A program made the position numbers and the translations under genes. A stretch of DNA of 18,968 nucleotides from assembly GCA_035328465.1 (NCBI GenBank), contig DAOLIQ010000067.1, positions 1-18,968 on the forward strand, read 5' to 3'. Each line of letters opens with the position of its first letter. The stretch's first letter is position 1. This DNA comes from JADJEI01 sp035328465 (GTDB lineage: Bacteria > Bacteroidota > Ignavibacteria > Ignavibacteriales > Ignavibacteriaceae). The notes beneath the pieces are model-generated. The model saw only the letters and a list, made by a program, of their open reading frames with translations. It made no database searches and was not told the origin of the DNA. Shown here one piece after another: positions 1 through 7,245 of the stretch.

Positions 1-32
1 TAACTTTAGTCAGCACATTGTTAACTCTTCAT

Positions 33-665
33 TCAATTGCTTCTAATGAAAAAATTGGAATAATTATCCAACGAAAGATTGATAAAACCGGAGTTGAGTG
101 ATCTTTTTTCATCAGGAATGGAAGAACCGAAGAACTTAAATGATTTTGTAGAGTAATCTCCATTCAAAGTTATTCGTGAGTTTGTAAGGAAGCCGGAATT
201 TTTCCAGAGAAGATATTGAATTTTCGCGCCGCCATTTATACCATATCTGCTGCTTTGATCAATATATTCTCTTTGATATTCACCTGCAAAATGACCTTCA
301 AAAATCCCATCTTCAAAAAGGTAGGCGTAAGAAAGTGCAGCAACCGGTATCGAGTACAGCCCAATGCCAACATCAATTTTTCCTTGAAGATAATTCAGTG
401 AATCTAAAAGTTTAAGATCTTGCTCAATCGGGTTTTCTATATTTTTAATATCCATTTCTTCAGGTGAATAAGAAGGTTTAAGAAAATCGTCAGTAATAGT
501 TGACACAAAATCAGGAGGTAACTTTTTTGCTGTCTGCACAGAATTTTGATACTTCCCTGTGATGACAAAATCCGGAAGTTCTACCGAGGGGTTATCACCT
601 TCTTTTTCCTGTGCAAAAAGTGATATTGATATTAGAAAGCTGAGTAATAAAAATTTTTTCATCAT
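33..665 (-). CDS. Short outer-membrane beta-barrel-like protein, probably truncated
   Basis: The 210-residue product has a clear signal peptide (MKKFLLLSFLISISLFA, cut before QEKEG). A VELPDFVITG stretch follows near residue 28 and resembles the TonB-box-like start of outer-membrane receptors. From about residue 95 the sequence alternates polar and hydrophobic residues and is rich in Tyr, Phe and Gly (IDVGIGLYSIPVAALSYAY and onward), as in outer-membrane beta-strands. No plug domain is visible. The protein ends in FFIRSN rather than the usual terminal aromatic strand, and the strand-like part is only about 110 residues, so the gene may be shortened. All three minus-strand frames contain a stop between bases 29 and 45, so no simple frameshift restores it within the window. 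Its start overlaps the stop of the upstream TPR gene (ATGATG at 660-665, behind an AGGAG), so the two are translationally coupled. Function unknown. Confidence 0.6.
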   Translation of the reverse strand: MMKKFLLLSFLISISLFAQEKEGDNPSVELPDFVITGKYQNSVQTAKKLPPDFVSTITDDFLKPSYSPEEMDIKNIENPIEQDLKLLDSLNYLQGKIDVGIGLYSIPVAALSYAYLFEDGIFEGHFAGEYQREYIDQSSRYGINGGAKIQYLLWKNSGFLTNSRITLNGDYSTKSFKFFGSSIPDEKRSLNSGFINLSLDNYSNFFIRSN

Positions 666-3631
666 TCAAACTCCTGGAGTTTACTTTGAGCTTCCTGACC
701 AAATGCATCAGAACGATGTTTAATGACAACTGCACGGTACATTTCTTTAGCCTTATTAAAATCCTTTATCTGCACGTAGCAATCACCTAGAAGCAGCAAT
801 GACTTAGTGACCCATTCGTCATAGCTTGAGAATGAAACCCGAACTTTATCAAGATTAAGAATTGCCTCATTAAATTTCTTTTGCTCGAATAAGGAAAGTC
901 CAAGATAATAAGCTGCCTTTGCGCCAAGGTCATCAGTTCGTTTATCAATTAAAAGTTTAAGATAGAATGCGGCATCCTCATACTGCCTGGTTGTGATGGC
1001 TAAAATTCCCATTTCCAGTTTGGATTTGTCAGCGAAAACGGTACCATCGTAATTTTGAATCACTTCATCAAACACATCGCCAGCTTGTTTTAGATCATTT
1101 AAGTTAATTAATGTTAATGCCTTCATAAACTTTATCTCTGCAAGTTTTGGGGATTTACTCAGCTTATCCTCTGCAGAATTAAAAATCTGAAAAGCAGCCT
1201 CATAATTTTTTAGTTGATTGTAAATATTTCCAATTTCAATAACAGCGCCTGCAGCAGATTCGCTTTGGGGATAAAAGTCAAAAACCTTTTTATAAAAAAT
1301 AATAGCTTCGTCGTTTTGATTTAAGTTTTGGGCACTCTTTCCAAGCCAGTAGTAAGCCTCTGCGATCATTTTGCTTTTGGGAAATCTGACAATAAAATCC
1401 TGGTAACTTGATTTTGCTTTTTCGTACTCTCGGCTGCTGTAATAAATCTCACCCTTCTTAAAATAAATCTGATCAGAAAAAGAAAGGGATGGGTTTTTAT
1501 TAACAAACTCCTCGATTAGTTTAATTGCTTGGTCGGGTTTTTCCTGCGCAACATAACTATATTGTATGCCATTTACAGCATCAAACACAAAGTTGGAATT
1601 TGGATAGAAGCTTATCACCTTTTCATAATTGACAATGGCTGAGTCATAATTCGTCAAATTAAAAAACGCGTCACCAATAGAATAATAAACAATTGGGGCA
1701 AGATTAGATTTGGGATACTTCATCAACACAAAATGATATTTATCTATCGCCGAATTAAAGTCACCCTCTTGAAAATAAATCCAAGCGACAGTAAATAAAG
1801 ATTTATCCGCAAATTCTGATGATGGAAATTTTTCTTGAAGATTTTGAAATTCTAATATTGCTGACTGTTTTTCATTAGCTTTATATAATGCTTGAGCATA
1901 CTGATAATAGACGGCTGCATTATTTATTGCCGATCCGCCAAGTTTGAACAAATCTTTATAAACTTTACTTGAAGCAGCATAGTTTTTACTGCCGTAATAA
2001 CTCTCAGCGAGCCTAAGTTTTGAATCAATCATTCGATCATTCGATGGAAAGTTTTTTATAAAATCCTGAAAATTATAAACTGCATTTTCATAATCATTTA
2101 AATTAAAATTACAGTAAGCCTTTCCGTATAAAGCCATTGCCCCAACATCAGGATTTTGAATATCAACTTTTTGGAAATGATTTAGAGCATCATTAAACTT
2201 TTCAAGCGAGTAATAATTTTCTGCAATGTAAAAATTGACTTTGTCTTTTTCAAAAAGCGGATCAAGCATTTCGAGATCTGAGAGATGCTCAATCGCGGTT
2301 GGAAATTGACCTGTATTATAAAGCGCAATTCCCAATCCAAGTAAGGCTCTTTTCTGAACATCAGAAGTATTGTCTGTAATAGAGAGTACAGGCTCGAAAT
2401 AATTTTTTGCAGAAGTGAATTGTTTTTTGTTCAGTTCGATTTCACCAAGCAATGTATTTGCCCGTGCACGAATTATCGGATCAATTGATGATGTTGAGGT
2501 GATTAAATAACGCGATGCTAAATCATAGTTTTTTCCATTGTAATAAAGCGCCCCCATCTGGTATTGAGCAGTCTGAACAAGAGAACTTTGCGGATATTGT
2601 TTGATGAATTGAGTGAAAAGTTCAAATGCCTCGAGTTCCTGCCCGGCGTATCTTTTACTTTCGGCTTTCCAGTAGAAGGATTTTTCGGCAATTGAATCGG
2701 TTCCCTCAGAAAGAAAATTAAATACTTTGAATGCATCATTAAATTTTTTCTGCTGGAAGTAGCTCCATGCCAAGCCGTATTTAGCTTCGTTAATAATATT
2801 CGAACCAGGAAATACTTTAATTATTTCAAGATAGCTTTTTTCTGCATTTGCATATTCCTGAGTTCGATAATATGAATTAGCTAACAAGTAAAGACTCTGC
2901 GAATAAAGTTCTTCAGGTAAATCCGATAGAAGGGGGTTGTTTAATTCTAATATGGAAGATTGGTAGTCCTTCAAATTGAAATAACAAATTCCAATTCTAA
3001 TTTGTGCTGTCAGTGCCAGTGGACTGTCTTTATGGTATGATAATAGTTTGTCATAGTAGATTACTGCGCTTTCGTAGTCGCCTATTTTCTCATAGATGTT
3101 TGCAAGCGTAAAAAGAGAATAATCTACAAAAGAATTATTCTTTTTATCCTCAATTGCTTCTTCAAGAAATTTTACAGCGTCTTCTAATTTATTTTGTCTC
3201 GAGTACGATTCACCTATCCAATATAAAGCCGAGCCTGTGTTTTCATCCAGTGGATATGAATCCAAAAGTGTGATTAGATTTTCTCGGCAGTTTTCATAGT
3301 TCTCCAGGTCAAAATAAATAATCCCTAGTCTATACAAAGCTTTACTTCGAAATTCAGTCCACCGGAAATTTTCTTTTAAATATTCGAATGCCGATAACGA
3401 TTCTCTTCTTTTTCCAAGATTAAATAAAGACTCGCCTGAATAAAATTTAGCTGAAGCAAATAGTTCATCAGATAGTGAATGATCGGTTAATATTTGTTCA
3501 AATTTCTGATTTGCCTGCTCAAATAATTTTAGATTGAATAAATCCATGGCTGCATCGAAACGCTCAGTCGGGGATTGAGACAAAAGTTGTAAGACAGGCA
3601 ACAGTGTAAAAAGAAAAACTTTGATTTTCAT
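662..3631 (-). CDS. Large exported TPR-repeat protein (989 residues)
   Basis: An N-terminal signal peptide (MKIKVFLFTLLPVLQLLSQ) is followed by an almost unbroken array of tetratricopeptide repeats to the C-terminus. Typical repeat cores are visible throughout, such as ALYRLGIIYFDLENYENC, AVNYYDKLLSYH-like helices, and AYYWLGKSAQNLNQNDEAI, with a proline about every 35 residues (YP, FP). There is no lipobox and no catalytic domain. Such proteins serve as periplasmic scaffolds, comparable to the YfiO/BamD and CpoB families, though this one is far longer. It is the first gene of an operon with the outer-membrane protein behind it (4-base overlap), so the two products probably work together at the outer membrane; that is inference. 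A promoter candidate lies 47 bases upstream of the start. The start at 3631 is preferred because it opens directly with the signal peptide. Confidence 0.85.
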   Translation of the reverse strand: MKIKVFLFTLLPVLQLLSQSPTERFDAAMDLFNLKLFEQANQKFEQILTDHSLSDELFASAKFYSGESLFNLGKRRESLSAFEYLKENFRWTEFRSKALYRLGIIYFDLENYENCRENLITLLDSYPLDENTGSALYWIGESYSRQNKLEDAVKFLEEAIEDKKNNSFVDYSLFTLANIYEKIGDYESAVIYYDKLLSYHKDSPLALTAQIRIGICYFNLKDYQSSILELNNPLLSDLPEELYSQSLYLLANSYYRTQEYANAEKSYLEIIKVFPGSNIINEAKYGLAWSYFQQKKFNDAFKVFNFLSEGTDSIAEKSFYWKAESKRYAGQELEAFELFTQFIKQYPQSSLVQTAQYQMGALYYNGKNYDLASRYLITSTSSIDPIIRARANTLLGEIELNKKQFTSAKNYFEPVLSITDNTSDVQKRALLGLGIALYNTGQFPTAIEHLSDLEMLDPLFEKDKVNFYIAENYYSLEKFNDALNHFQKVDIQNPDVGAMALYGKAYCNFNLNDYENAVYNFQDFIKNFPSNDRMIDSKLRLAESYYGSKNYAASSKVYKDLFKLGGSAINNAAVYYQYAQALYKANEKQSAILEFQNLQEKFPSSEFADKSLFTVAWIYFQEGDFNSAIDKYHFVLMKYPKSNLAPIVYYSIGDAFFNLTNYDSAIVNYEKVISFYPNSNFVFDAVNGIQYSYVAQEKPDQAIKLIEEFVNKNPSLSFSDQIYFKKGEIYYSSREYEKAKSSYQDFIVRFPKSKMIAEAYYWLGKSAQNLNQNDEAIIFYKKVFDFYPQSESAAGAVIEIGNIYNQLKNYEAAFQIFNSAEDKLSKSPKLAEIKFMKALTLINLNDLKQAGDVFDEVIQNYDGTVFADKSKLEMGILAITTRQYEDAAFYLKLLIDKRTDDLGAKAAYYLGLSLFEQKKFNEAILNLDKVRVSFSSYDEWVTKSLLLLGDCYVQIKDFNKAKEMYRAVVIKHRSDAFGQEAQSKLQEFE

Positions 3632-3677
3632 TCTTATTTGAGCATACCGATTTGTTATTTTAACAGTTTTAATGCTT

Positions 3678-3709
3678 CAAAATAAAGCCTTTATTTTCTT
3701 AAAGTCAAG
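3678..3709 (-). promoter_or_regulatory. Candidate promoter of the TPR/outer-membrane operon
   Basis: On the minus strand CTTG (3706-3709) is followed after exactly 20 bases by TTATTTTG (3678-3685). This differs at one fixed position from the Bacteroidota -7 consensus TAnnTTTG, and spacing is identical to the two other candidates in this window. The predicted leader to the start codon at 3631 is about 40 bases. The -7 box lies inside a 9-bp AT-rich palindrome. Confidence 0.4.
3679..3697. repeat. Perfect 9-bp inverted repeat upstream of the 989-residue TPR gene
   Basis: AAAATAAAG (3679-3687) and CTTTATTTT (3689-3697) are exact reverse complements around a single base. The element covers the candidate -7 box and could be an operator. 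It is AT-rich, so chance is a realistic alternative. The rest of the 184-base gap (3632-3815) shows nothing recognisable. Confidence 0.35.
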
Positions 3710-3815
3710 ACATTAAATGAAATATATCGATTTACTTAAAGCAGTATGTTAAATCCATAAACTTTTTGCACCAGAGTAAATTAAAAAAAGAGATAATCCA
3801 ATTTAAGATAAAAAA

Positions 3816-4439
3816 TTAGATGCTCTTTTGCATGTATCTGTTAAAGACCTCCAAACCAAAATCTACGATCCTGCTTGAATTTAATATCCGAAGATTTAAA
3901 ATAATTTTTTGAACTTCAAGAAACGTTGCGCCATTTCTTAGAGCACCAATAATGTGCGAAAGGAGTTGATCCTCGTAACGAAGGGATGTGAGCATAGAAA
4001 TAATTTGTAATTCTCGGTCTTTAAGGGAAAGATTTTTTCGGCTCAATACTTTACCATACCCTTCTAAAATAAACCATTCAGAGAGATCCGGAGAAAGAAT
4101 TTTAACATTAGATATAAGTTTTTCTAAATTTTTACCGTAAATTTTTTGTGAAGTATGCTTGCCTCTTTTCGATAAATCTCTAAAAATAATTTTTTCTGAT
4201 TTAATTTTTTCGAACTGAAAATATTTGCTGGCATATTTAAATGCCACTAAAGCATTAGGATAGCCTGAGAAAAGATAAATTTGTAATAATGATTCATAAA
4301 CTTTGAATAAATCAATATTTCGTTCTTTAAGCGTTACAAATGTCATATTAAGCAGTTTATATTTTCGCAGTACTGCACTTGCAGACATAAGTGACAGTAA
4401 TTCGATATCGCTCAATCTACTTAAAGTTATTTTAGTCAT
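3816..4439 (-). CDS. Carboxymuconolactone decarboxylase (CMD/AhpD-like) family protein
   Basis: The 207-residue protein looks like two CMD-fold units. The first holds YESLLQIYLFSGYPNALVAF (residues 48-67). The second holds PDLSEWFILEGYGKVLSR followed by LKDRELQIISML and HIIGALRNGATFLEVQKII (about 117-180), the typical CMD C-terminal helix pair with a conserved His at 162. Members include gamma-carboxymuconolactone decarboxylase and AhpD-type peroxidase partners. This protein contains no cysteine at all, so an AhpD-like CxxC redox role is excluded; a decarboxylase or other non-redox role is possible. There is no signal peptide, so it is cytoplasmic. Its start codon lies 10 bases beyond the intrinsic terminator of the preceding gene, and no clear ribosome-binding site is present, so how it is expressed is unclear. 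Specific substrate unknown. Confidence 0.75.
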   Translation of the reverse strand: MTKITLSRLSDIELLSLMSASAVLRKYKLLNMTFVTLKERNIDLFKVYESLLQIYLFSGYPNALVAFKYASKYFQFEKIKSEKIIFRDLSKRGKHTSQKIYGKNLEKLISNVKILSPDLSEWFILEGYGKVLSRKNLSLKDRELQIISMLTSLRYEDQLLSHIIGALRNGATFLEVQKIILNLRILNSSRIVDFGLEVFNRYMQKSI

Positions 4440-4449
4440 TTCTAGTTAT

Positions 4450-4474
4450 AAAAAAAAACCCCCGAATTCGGGGG
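4450..4474 (-). terminator. Intrinsic terminator after the 252-residue TPR gene
   Basis: CCCCCGAATTCGGGGG (4459-4474) is a perfect palindrome. On the minus strand a run of nine T residues (4450-4458) follows it directly, giving a strong GC stem with U-tract. It lies 19 bases past the stop of the TPR gene and 10 bases before the start codon of the CMD-family gene. Confidence 0.9.
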
Positions 4475-4493
4475 TAGTAAAATTTATTGTTCG

Positions 4494-5252
4494 TTAATTC
4501 AGGGTACCAAGTTCGTACTCAGCAGTTTTTTTGTAAGTCGCATCAGATTTTGCCTTGTTCAACATTTCTTTTGCTTTTGTGATGTCGCCTTTTCCCTTAT
4601 ATGAAATTCCCATATAAAAGTAAGCACCGCCGCTGCTGATTGAGTTTCTGTACTTTAAAGCATTCTCAGCGGCTGCAATTGATTTATCATATTCTCCAAG
4701 TTCAGAATAAAGTTTGGCAAGCGAAAGATACGCTGCATCGTAATTATTATTTTCGACCGATTTCTGATACATTTCAATTGCTTTTGTTGGGTCACCATTT
4801 GTTACTGCAACGCTGCCCAATTTAGCATAGGCAAGAGAGATATTCTTCTTCACCTTAGCTTTTGTTTGACCATTATTACTCTCGTTTAATACTTTTTGAA
4901 AATTATCTATGGCCGCCTGATAATTTCCCATTGAAAAAAATACACCGCCTAGCGCATTGTGTCCGGCTTCAAAAGAACTTTTTAACTGAAGACAGGTCTC
5001 TAACGAATTCTTTGCCTCTTCCAGTTTCCCAGCTTTTTTTTCTGCAAGTCCAAGCTGATAATAAATACGATAATCTTTTTCAATAGCTAAAGCTTTTTTA
5101 TAGTTATCAATTGCTCCGTTGTAATTTCCTGCATTAAGCTGACTATTGCCTTCGTTGTAAAGTTTCCCTGCTTCAGGGTTCATATCTTGAGCAAAATTGG
5201 TTGCACAAGCAATGAAAAAAAACATCGATACGATAAAGAGAATTTTGGTCAT
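4494..5252 (-). CDS. Exported TPR-repeat protein (252 residues)
   Basis: A signal sequence (MTKILFIVSMFFFIACATNFA) precedes about six TPR units running to the C-terminus (for example KLYNEGNSQLNAGNYNGAI, RIYYQLGLAEKKAGKLEEA, AAYLSLAKLYSELGEYDKSI). Processing is ambiguous: FIAC is a weak lipobox that would give a lipoprotein, while TNFA|Q is an acceptable signal peptidase I site. A role as a periplasmic protein-interaction scaffold is the most that can be said. The start lies 35 bases after the mature end of tRNA-Leu on the same strand, with no terminator between and only a weak AGG (about 12 bases upstream) as ribosome-binding site. It may share the tRNA promoter. A strong intrinsic terminator ends the unit. 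Confidence 0.8.
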   Translation of the reverse strand: MTKILFIVSMFFFIACATNFAQDMNPEAGKLYNEGNSQLNAGNYNGAIDNYKKALAIEKDYRIYYQLGLAEKKAGKLEEAKNSLETCLQLKSSFEAGHNALGGVFFSMGNYQAAIDNFQKVLNESNNGQTKAKVKKNISLAYAKLGSVAVTNGDPTKAIEMYQKSVENNNYDAAYLSLAKLYSELGEYDKSIAAAENALKYRNSISSGGAYFYMGISYKGKGDITKAKEMLNKAKSDATYKKTAEYELGTLN

Positions 5253-5287
5253 AAATATATACCTAAGATTACTGAAAGAATAATATC

Positions 5288-5371
5288 TGGTGCGGAAGGC
5301 GGGACTTGAACCCGCATGCCTCTCGGCGCCACCCCCTCAAGATGGTGTGTCTGCCATTTCACCACTTCCGC
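5288..5371 (-). tRNA. tRNA-Leu (anticodon GAG), CCA encoded
   Basis: On the minus strand the acceptor GCGGAAG pairs with CTTCCGC, followed by discriminator A and an encoded CCA (5288-5290). The T arm CGGGTTCAAGTCCCG is intact. The anticodon stem CCATC/GGTGG encloses loop TTGAGGG, with anticodon GAG at 5336-5338, which reads CTC and CTT leucine codons. A long class II variable arm (CGCCGAGAGGCATG region) and the D-loop AAATGGCAGAC support leucine. Length is 84 bases including CCA. Confidence 0.97.
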
Positions 5372-5384
5372 TTTTTTTTGCTGC

Positions 5385-5416
5385 CAAAAATAAACTTACT
5401 TACTCTGAAAATCAAC
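5385..5416 (-). promoter_or_regulatory. Candidate promoter of tRNA-Leu
   Basis: On the minus strand GTTG (5413-5416) is followed after 20 bases by TATTTTTG (5385-5392), a full match to the Bacteroidota -7 consensus TAnnTTTG. It ends 13 bases before the tRNA 5' end, leaving a short leader. An E. coli-style reading of the same bases is also possible (TTGATT, 17 bases, TATTTT). Confidence 0.5.
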
Positions 5417-5464
5417 CCTTTTTTTAATATTTGATTCGTCAAAAGTTCCAACATTCTAACTAAA

Positions 5465-5923
5465 TCAATGGTTTTTACCTTTTGTCAGAATCTTACGAAT
5501 TTCTTCTCTGAATTTTTTCTCAAAGACTATCATTTTAGCAATTTGCTCCTCAGAAAGAATATCGTTAAGTGAGTTAATAAAATTTATTTTTTCTTTGAAC
5601 ATTTGCTCTTCGTTACTATTAAATTCTTTTATCAGATTTTTGTACTCAGATTCTGATAATTTATCCTCCGTAAAAGACTTTTCAAGCTTAGCAATTAAAT
5701 CCATCGAGTTTTTATTTAACAATTGGATTTTGTCTAAAAATTCTGTTCGTCGTGCAAAAAATCGAAGCGTTGTTTCTTCATCCATTTTAAGAGTTTCAAT
5801 CAGCTTGACCTTTTCTAATTGTGCTAATTTTCCTTTGGGATCTGACGGGATAAATGGAAAATTATCCTGAGCAAAATTCATATTGCTGGTAAATAAGACA
5901 AGCAGTATCAATAGTATTTTCAT
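5465..5923 (-). CDS. Spy/CpxP-like small periplasmic protein
   Basis: The 152-residue product has signal peptide MKILLILLVLFTSNMNFA (cut before QDNF) and is otherwise highly charged and helical. It has a C-terminal LSEEQ (123-127), the LTxxQ-type motif of Spy/CpxP periplasmic proteins; the matching N-terminal motif (LKMDEE, from 45) is degenerate and lacks Gln. Spy-family proteins are periplasmic chaperones or metal and envelope-stress sensors. It is the third gene after an ECF sigma and an anti-sigma gene, which suggests envelope-stress feedback. The start at 5923 is chosen over an in-frame ATG at 5935: it has GAGGTG six to seven bases upstream and begins directly with the signal peptide, while the upstream ATG has no ribosome-binding site and only overlaps the anti-sigma stop. 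Confidence 0.7.
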   Translation of the reverse strand: MKILLILLVLFTSNMNFAQDNFPFIPSDPKGKLAQLEKVKLIETLKMDEETTLRFFARRTEFLDKIQLLNKNSMDLIAKLEKSFTEDKLSESEYKNLIKEFNSNEEQMFKEKINFINSLNDILSEEQIAKMIVFEKKFREEIRKILTKGKNH

Positions 5924-5931
5924 TATACACC

Positions 5932-6519
5932 TCATTGAAAGAAATCTTTGTTAATTAATTCAGTATAAATCTGGTCTGCCTCACTCGCAGTAATATTGGA
6001 AGCAATTGCTCCAACATCTTCATAAATCAGCGCAATGGATTCACTGTTTATTTCCAATTCAGTTGTTAGAAGGCTTGATAAATTATCATTTAGTTTTTGA
6101 TAAACAAGTTTTTCATTTGAAAACTCTTCGGGTGAAATGTCAACGAGATAATTAACTTCTTGTTCTGTTAAATCGCTTATTGAAATTTTGGAATTTGTTA
6201 TTTGATGATCGGGGTTTTGCCCGACAAGTAAAATAACAATAAGTGCGATTCCAAAAGCAGCTGCAAGCGATACCACCGGCTTAAATATTCTAATGTCTCT
6301 ATTTTCGGATTTATTGTGATAAGTTGCCAACAAATTGATAAAATAATTTTCATCGGCAGAAATATGTTTACACTCCTTCAATTCAAGTAATGATGAATTT
6401 AATTTTTCATATTCACTTTTGAAAACAGGATCAGATATTATTTTCTGTTCAAAAAAATATTTCTCCTGTGCTGTAAGATTATCACTTAAATATTTTAAAA
6501 TTAATTTTTTATTAGTCAT
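5932..6519 (-). CDS. Membrane-anchored anti-sigma factor (putative)
   Basis: The 195-residue protein has a cytoplasmic N-terminal part (1-79) with LKYLSDNLTAQEKYFFEQKI, the small helical start seen in anti-sigma and FecR-like regulators. One membrane segment follows (about 80-100, PVVSLAAAFGIALIVILLVG), then an acidic periplasmic part (101-195). No HxxxCxxC zinc motif is present, so it is not a ZAS-type anti-sigma factor. It overlaps the end of the ECF sigma gene by 8 bases (ATGACTAA), as cognate sigma/anti-sigma pairs usually do. The role is inferred from topology and position; the periplasmic part matches no domain I recognise and may be the stress sensor. Confidence 0.75.
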   Translation of the reverse strand: MTNKKLILKYLSDNLTAQEKYFFEQKIISDPVFKSEYEKLNSSLLELKECKHISADENYFINLLATYHNKSENRDIRIFKPVVSLAAAFGIALIVILLVGQNPDHQITNSKISISDLTEQEVNYLVDISPEEFSNEKLVYQKLNDNLSSLLTTELEINSESIALIYEDVGAIASNITASEADQIYTELINKDFFQ

Positions 6520-7060
6520 GGCTCATCAATGCGGTGATTTTATTTAATGCATGAAAATAATTTGCTTTCAATCCCCCAATAGATTTACCTGTAATCTCGG
6601 CTATTTCTTCGTAACTCATTTCTTCAAAGTGCCGAAGTATAAAAACTTCTCTTTGTTTGGCAGGCAGTTTTTGAAGTTGTTTATCAAGTCTTTCGAGTTT
6701 TTCTTTATTTAATATCCCGCTAATTATATCAGCTTCAAAATTTTTTACTGAGTTTGGTTTACTATCAAGAAAAAATAAACTTTTTAGTTTTTCTTTTTTT
6801 ATAAAGTTCAGGCTTCGTGTCACGGTTATTTTATAAATATATGTATAAAGCGAAGAATTAAATTTAAATTGTCCAAGTTTTCGATAAAGAACCATCAAAA
6901 CTTCCTGAACAATTTCATCAGCATCAAAATGATTACCTGTCATTCTTCTTGCATGCCAATAAATTTTTTTTGAATATTTATTAACAATCCGATTGAAAGC
7001 AATTTCATCACCGTTTAAAAACTTATTTACCAGTTCAAAATCTTCTGAATTATCGGTCAT
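6512..7060 (-). CDS. ECF-type RNA polymerase sigma factor (RpoE-like)
   Basis: The 182-residue length is usual for the ECF family. Region 2 (about 23-90) includes AFNRIVNKYSKKIYWHARRM, FDADEIVQEVLMVLYRKL and the promoter-melting segment YTYIYKITVTRSLNFIKK. Region 4 (about 128-175) includes LPAKQREVFILRHFEEMSYEEIAEITG and the recognition helix SIGGLKANYFHALNKI. It directs RNA polymerase to stress promoters when released by its anti-sigma factor. It heads an operon with the anti-sigma gene (8-base overlap) and a Spy-like gene, and is divergent from a lipoprotein/Spy-like pair. The ribosome-binding site is weak (AAG). The divergent gap (7061-7245) shows no promoter I can call with confidence. 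Confidence 0.93.
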   Translation of the reverse strand: MTDNSEDFELVNKFLNGDEIAFNRIVNKYSKKIYWHARRMTGNHFDADEIVQEVLMVLYRKLGQFKFNSSLYTYIYKITVTRSLNFIKKEKLKSLFFLDSKPNSVKNFEADIISGILNKEKLERLDKQLQKLPAKQREVFILRHFEEMSYEEIAEITGKSIGGLKANYFHALNKITALMSHD

Positions 7061-7245
7061 TCTTATTTATACTTTTGCAATTATTTGACAAAGACTGTCG
7101 TTCAATGGTTTAAAATTTTTAATTTTATTTTAATAACAAAACCTTACTTGCTAGTTTCATTTTATATCAATCATTTTAAACCCAGATTGATTAAAGATTG
7201 TCAAAATCTCGAACAAAAATTATTCATAACAACAAGGAGTTCAAA

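Noticed and set aside
2518..2739. Minus-strand 73-codon frame inside the large TPR gene
   Set aside because: It overlaps a well-supported TPR reading frame in another frame and encodes nothing recognisable.
5924..5935. Upstream ATG for the Spy-like protein after the anti-sigma gene
   Set aside because: It has no ribosome-binding site; the ATG at 5923 has GAGGTG in front and opens the signal peptide directly.
7085..7105. Apparent dyad TTGA...TCAA with inner GACA...TGTC in the divergent gap
   Set aside because: The two symmetric pairs do not share a centre, so this is not a proper operator palindrome.
7085..7114. TTGACA (7085-7090) as a plus-strand promoter for the lipoprotein operon
   Set aside because: The -35-like box is perfect, but the only -10 candidate (TTTAAA after 18 bases) is poor and no TAnnTTTG lies downstream; also TACTTTTG at 7070-7077 has no good upstream box. 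Neither is strong enough to annotate.
7198..7245. N-terminal TTG extension of the lipoprotein gene
   Set aside because: It places 16 polar residues before the lipoprotein signal, while AAGGAG sits six bases before the ATG at 7246.
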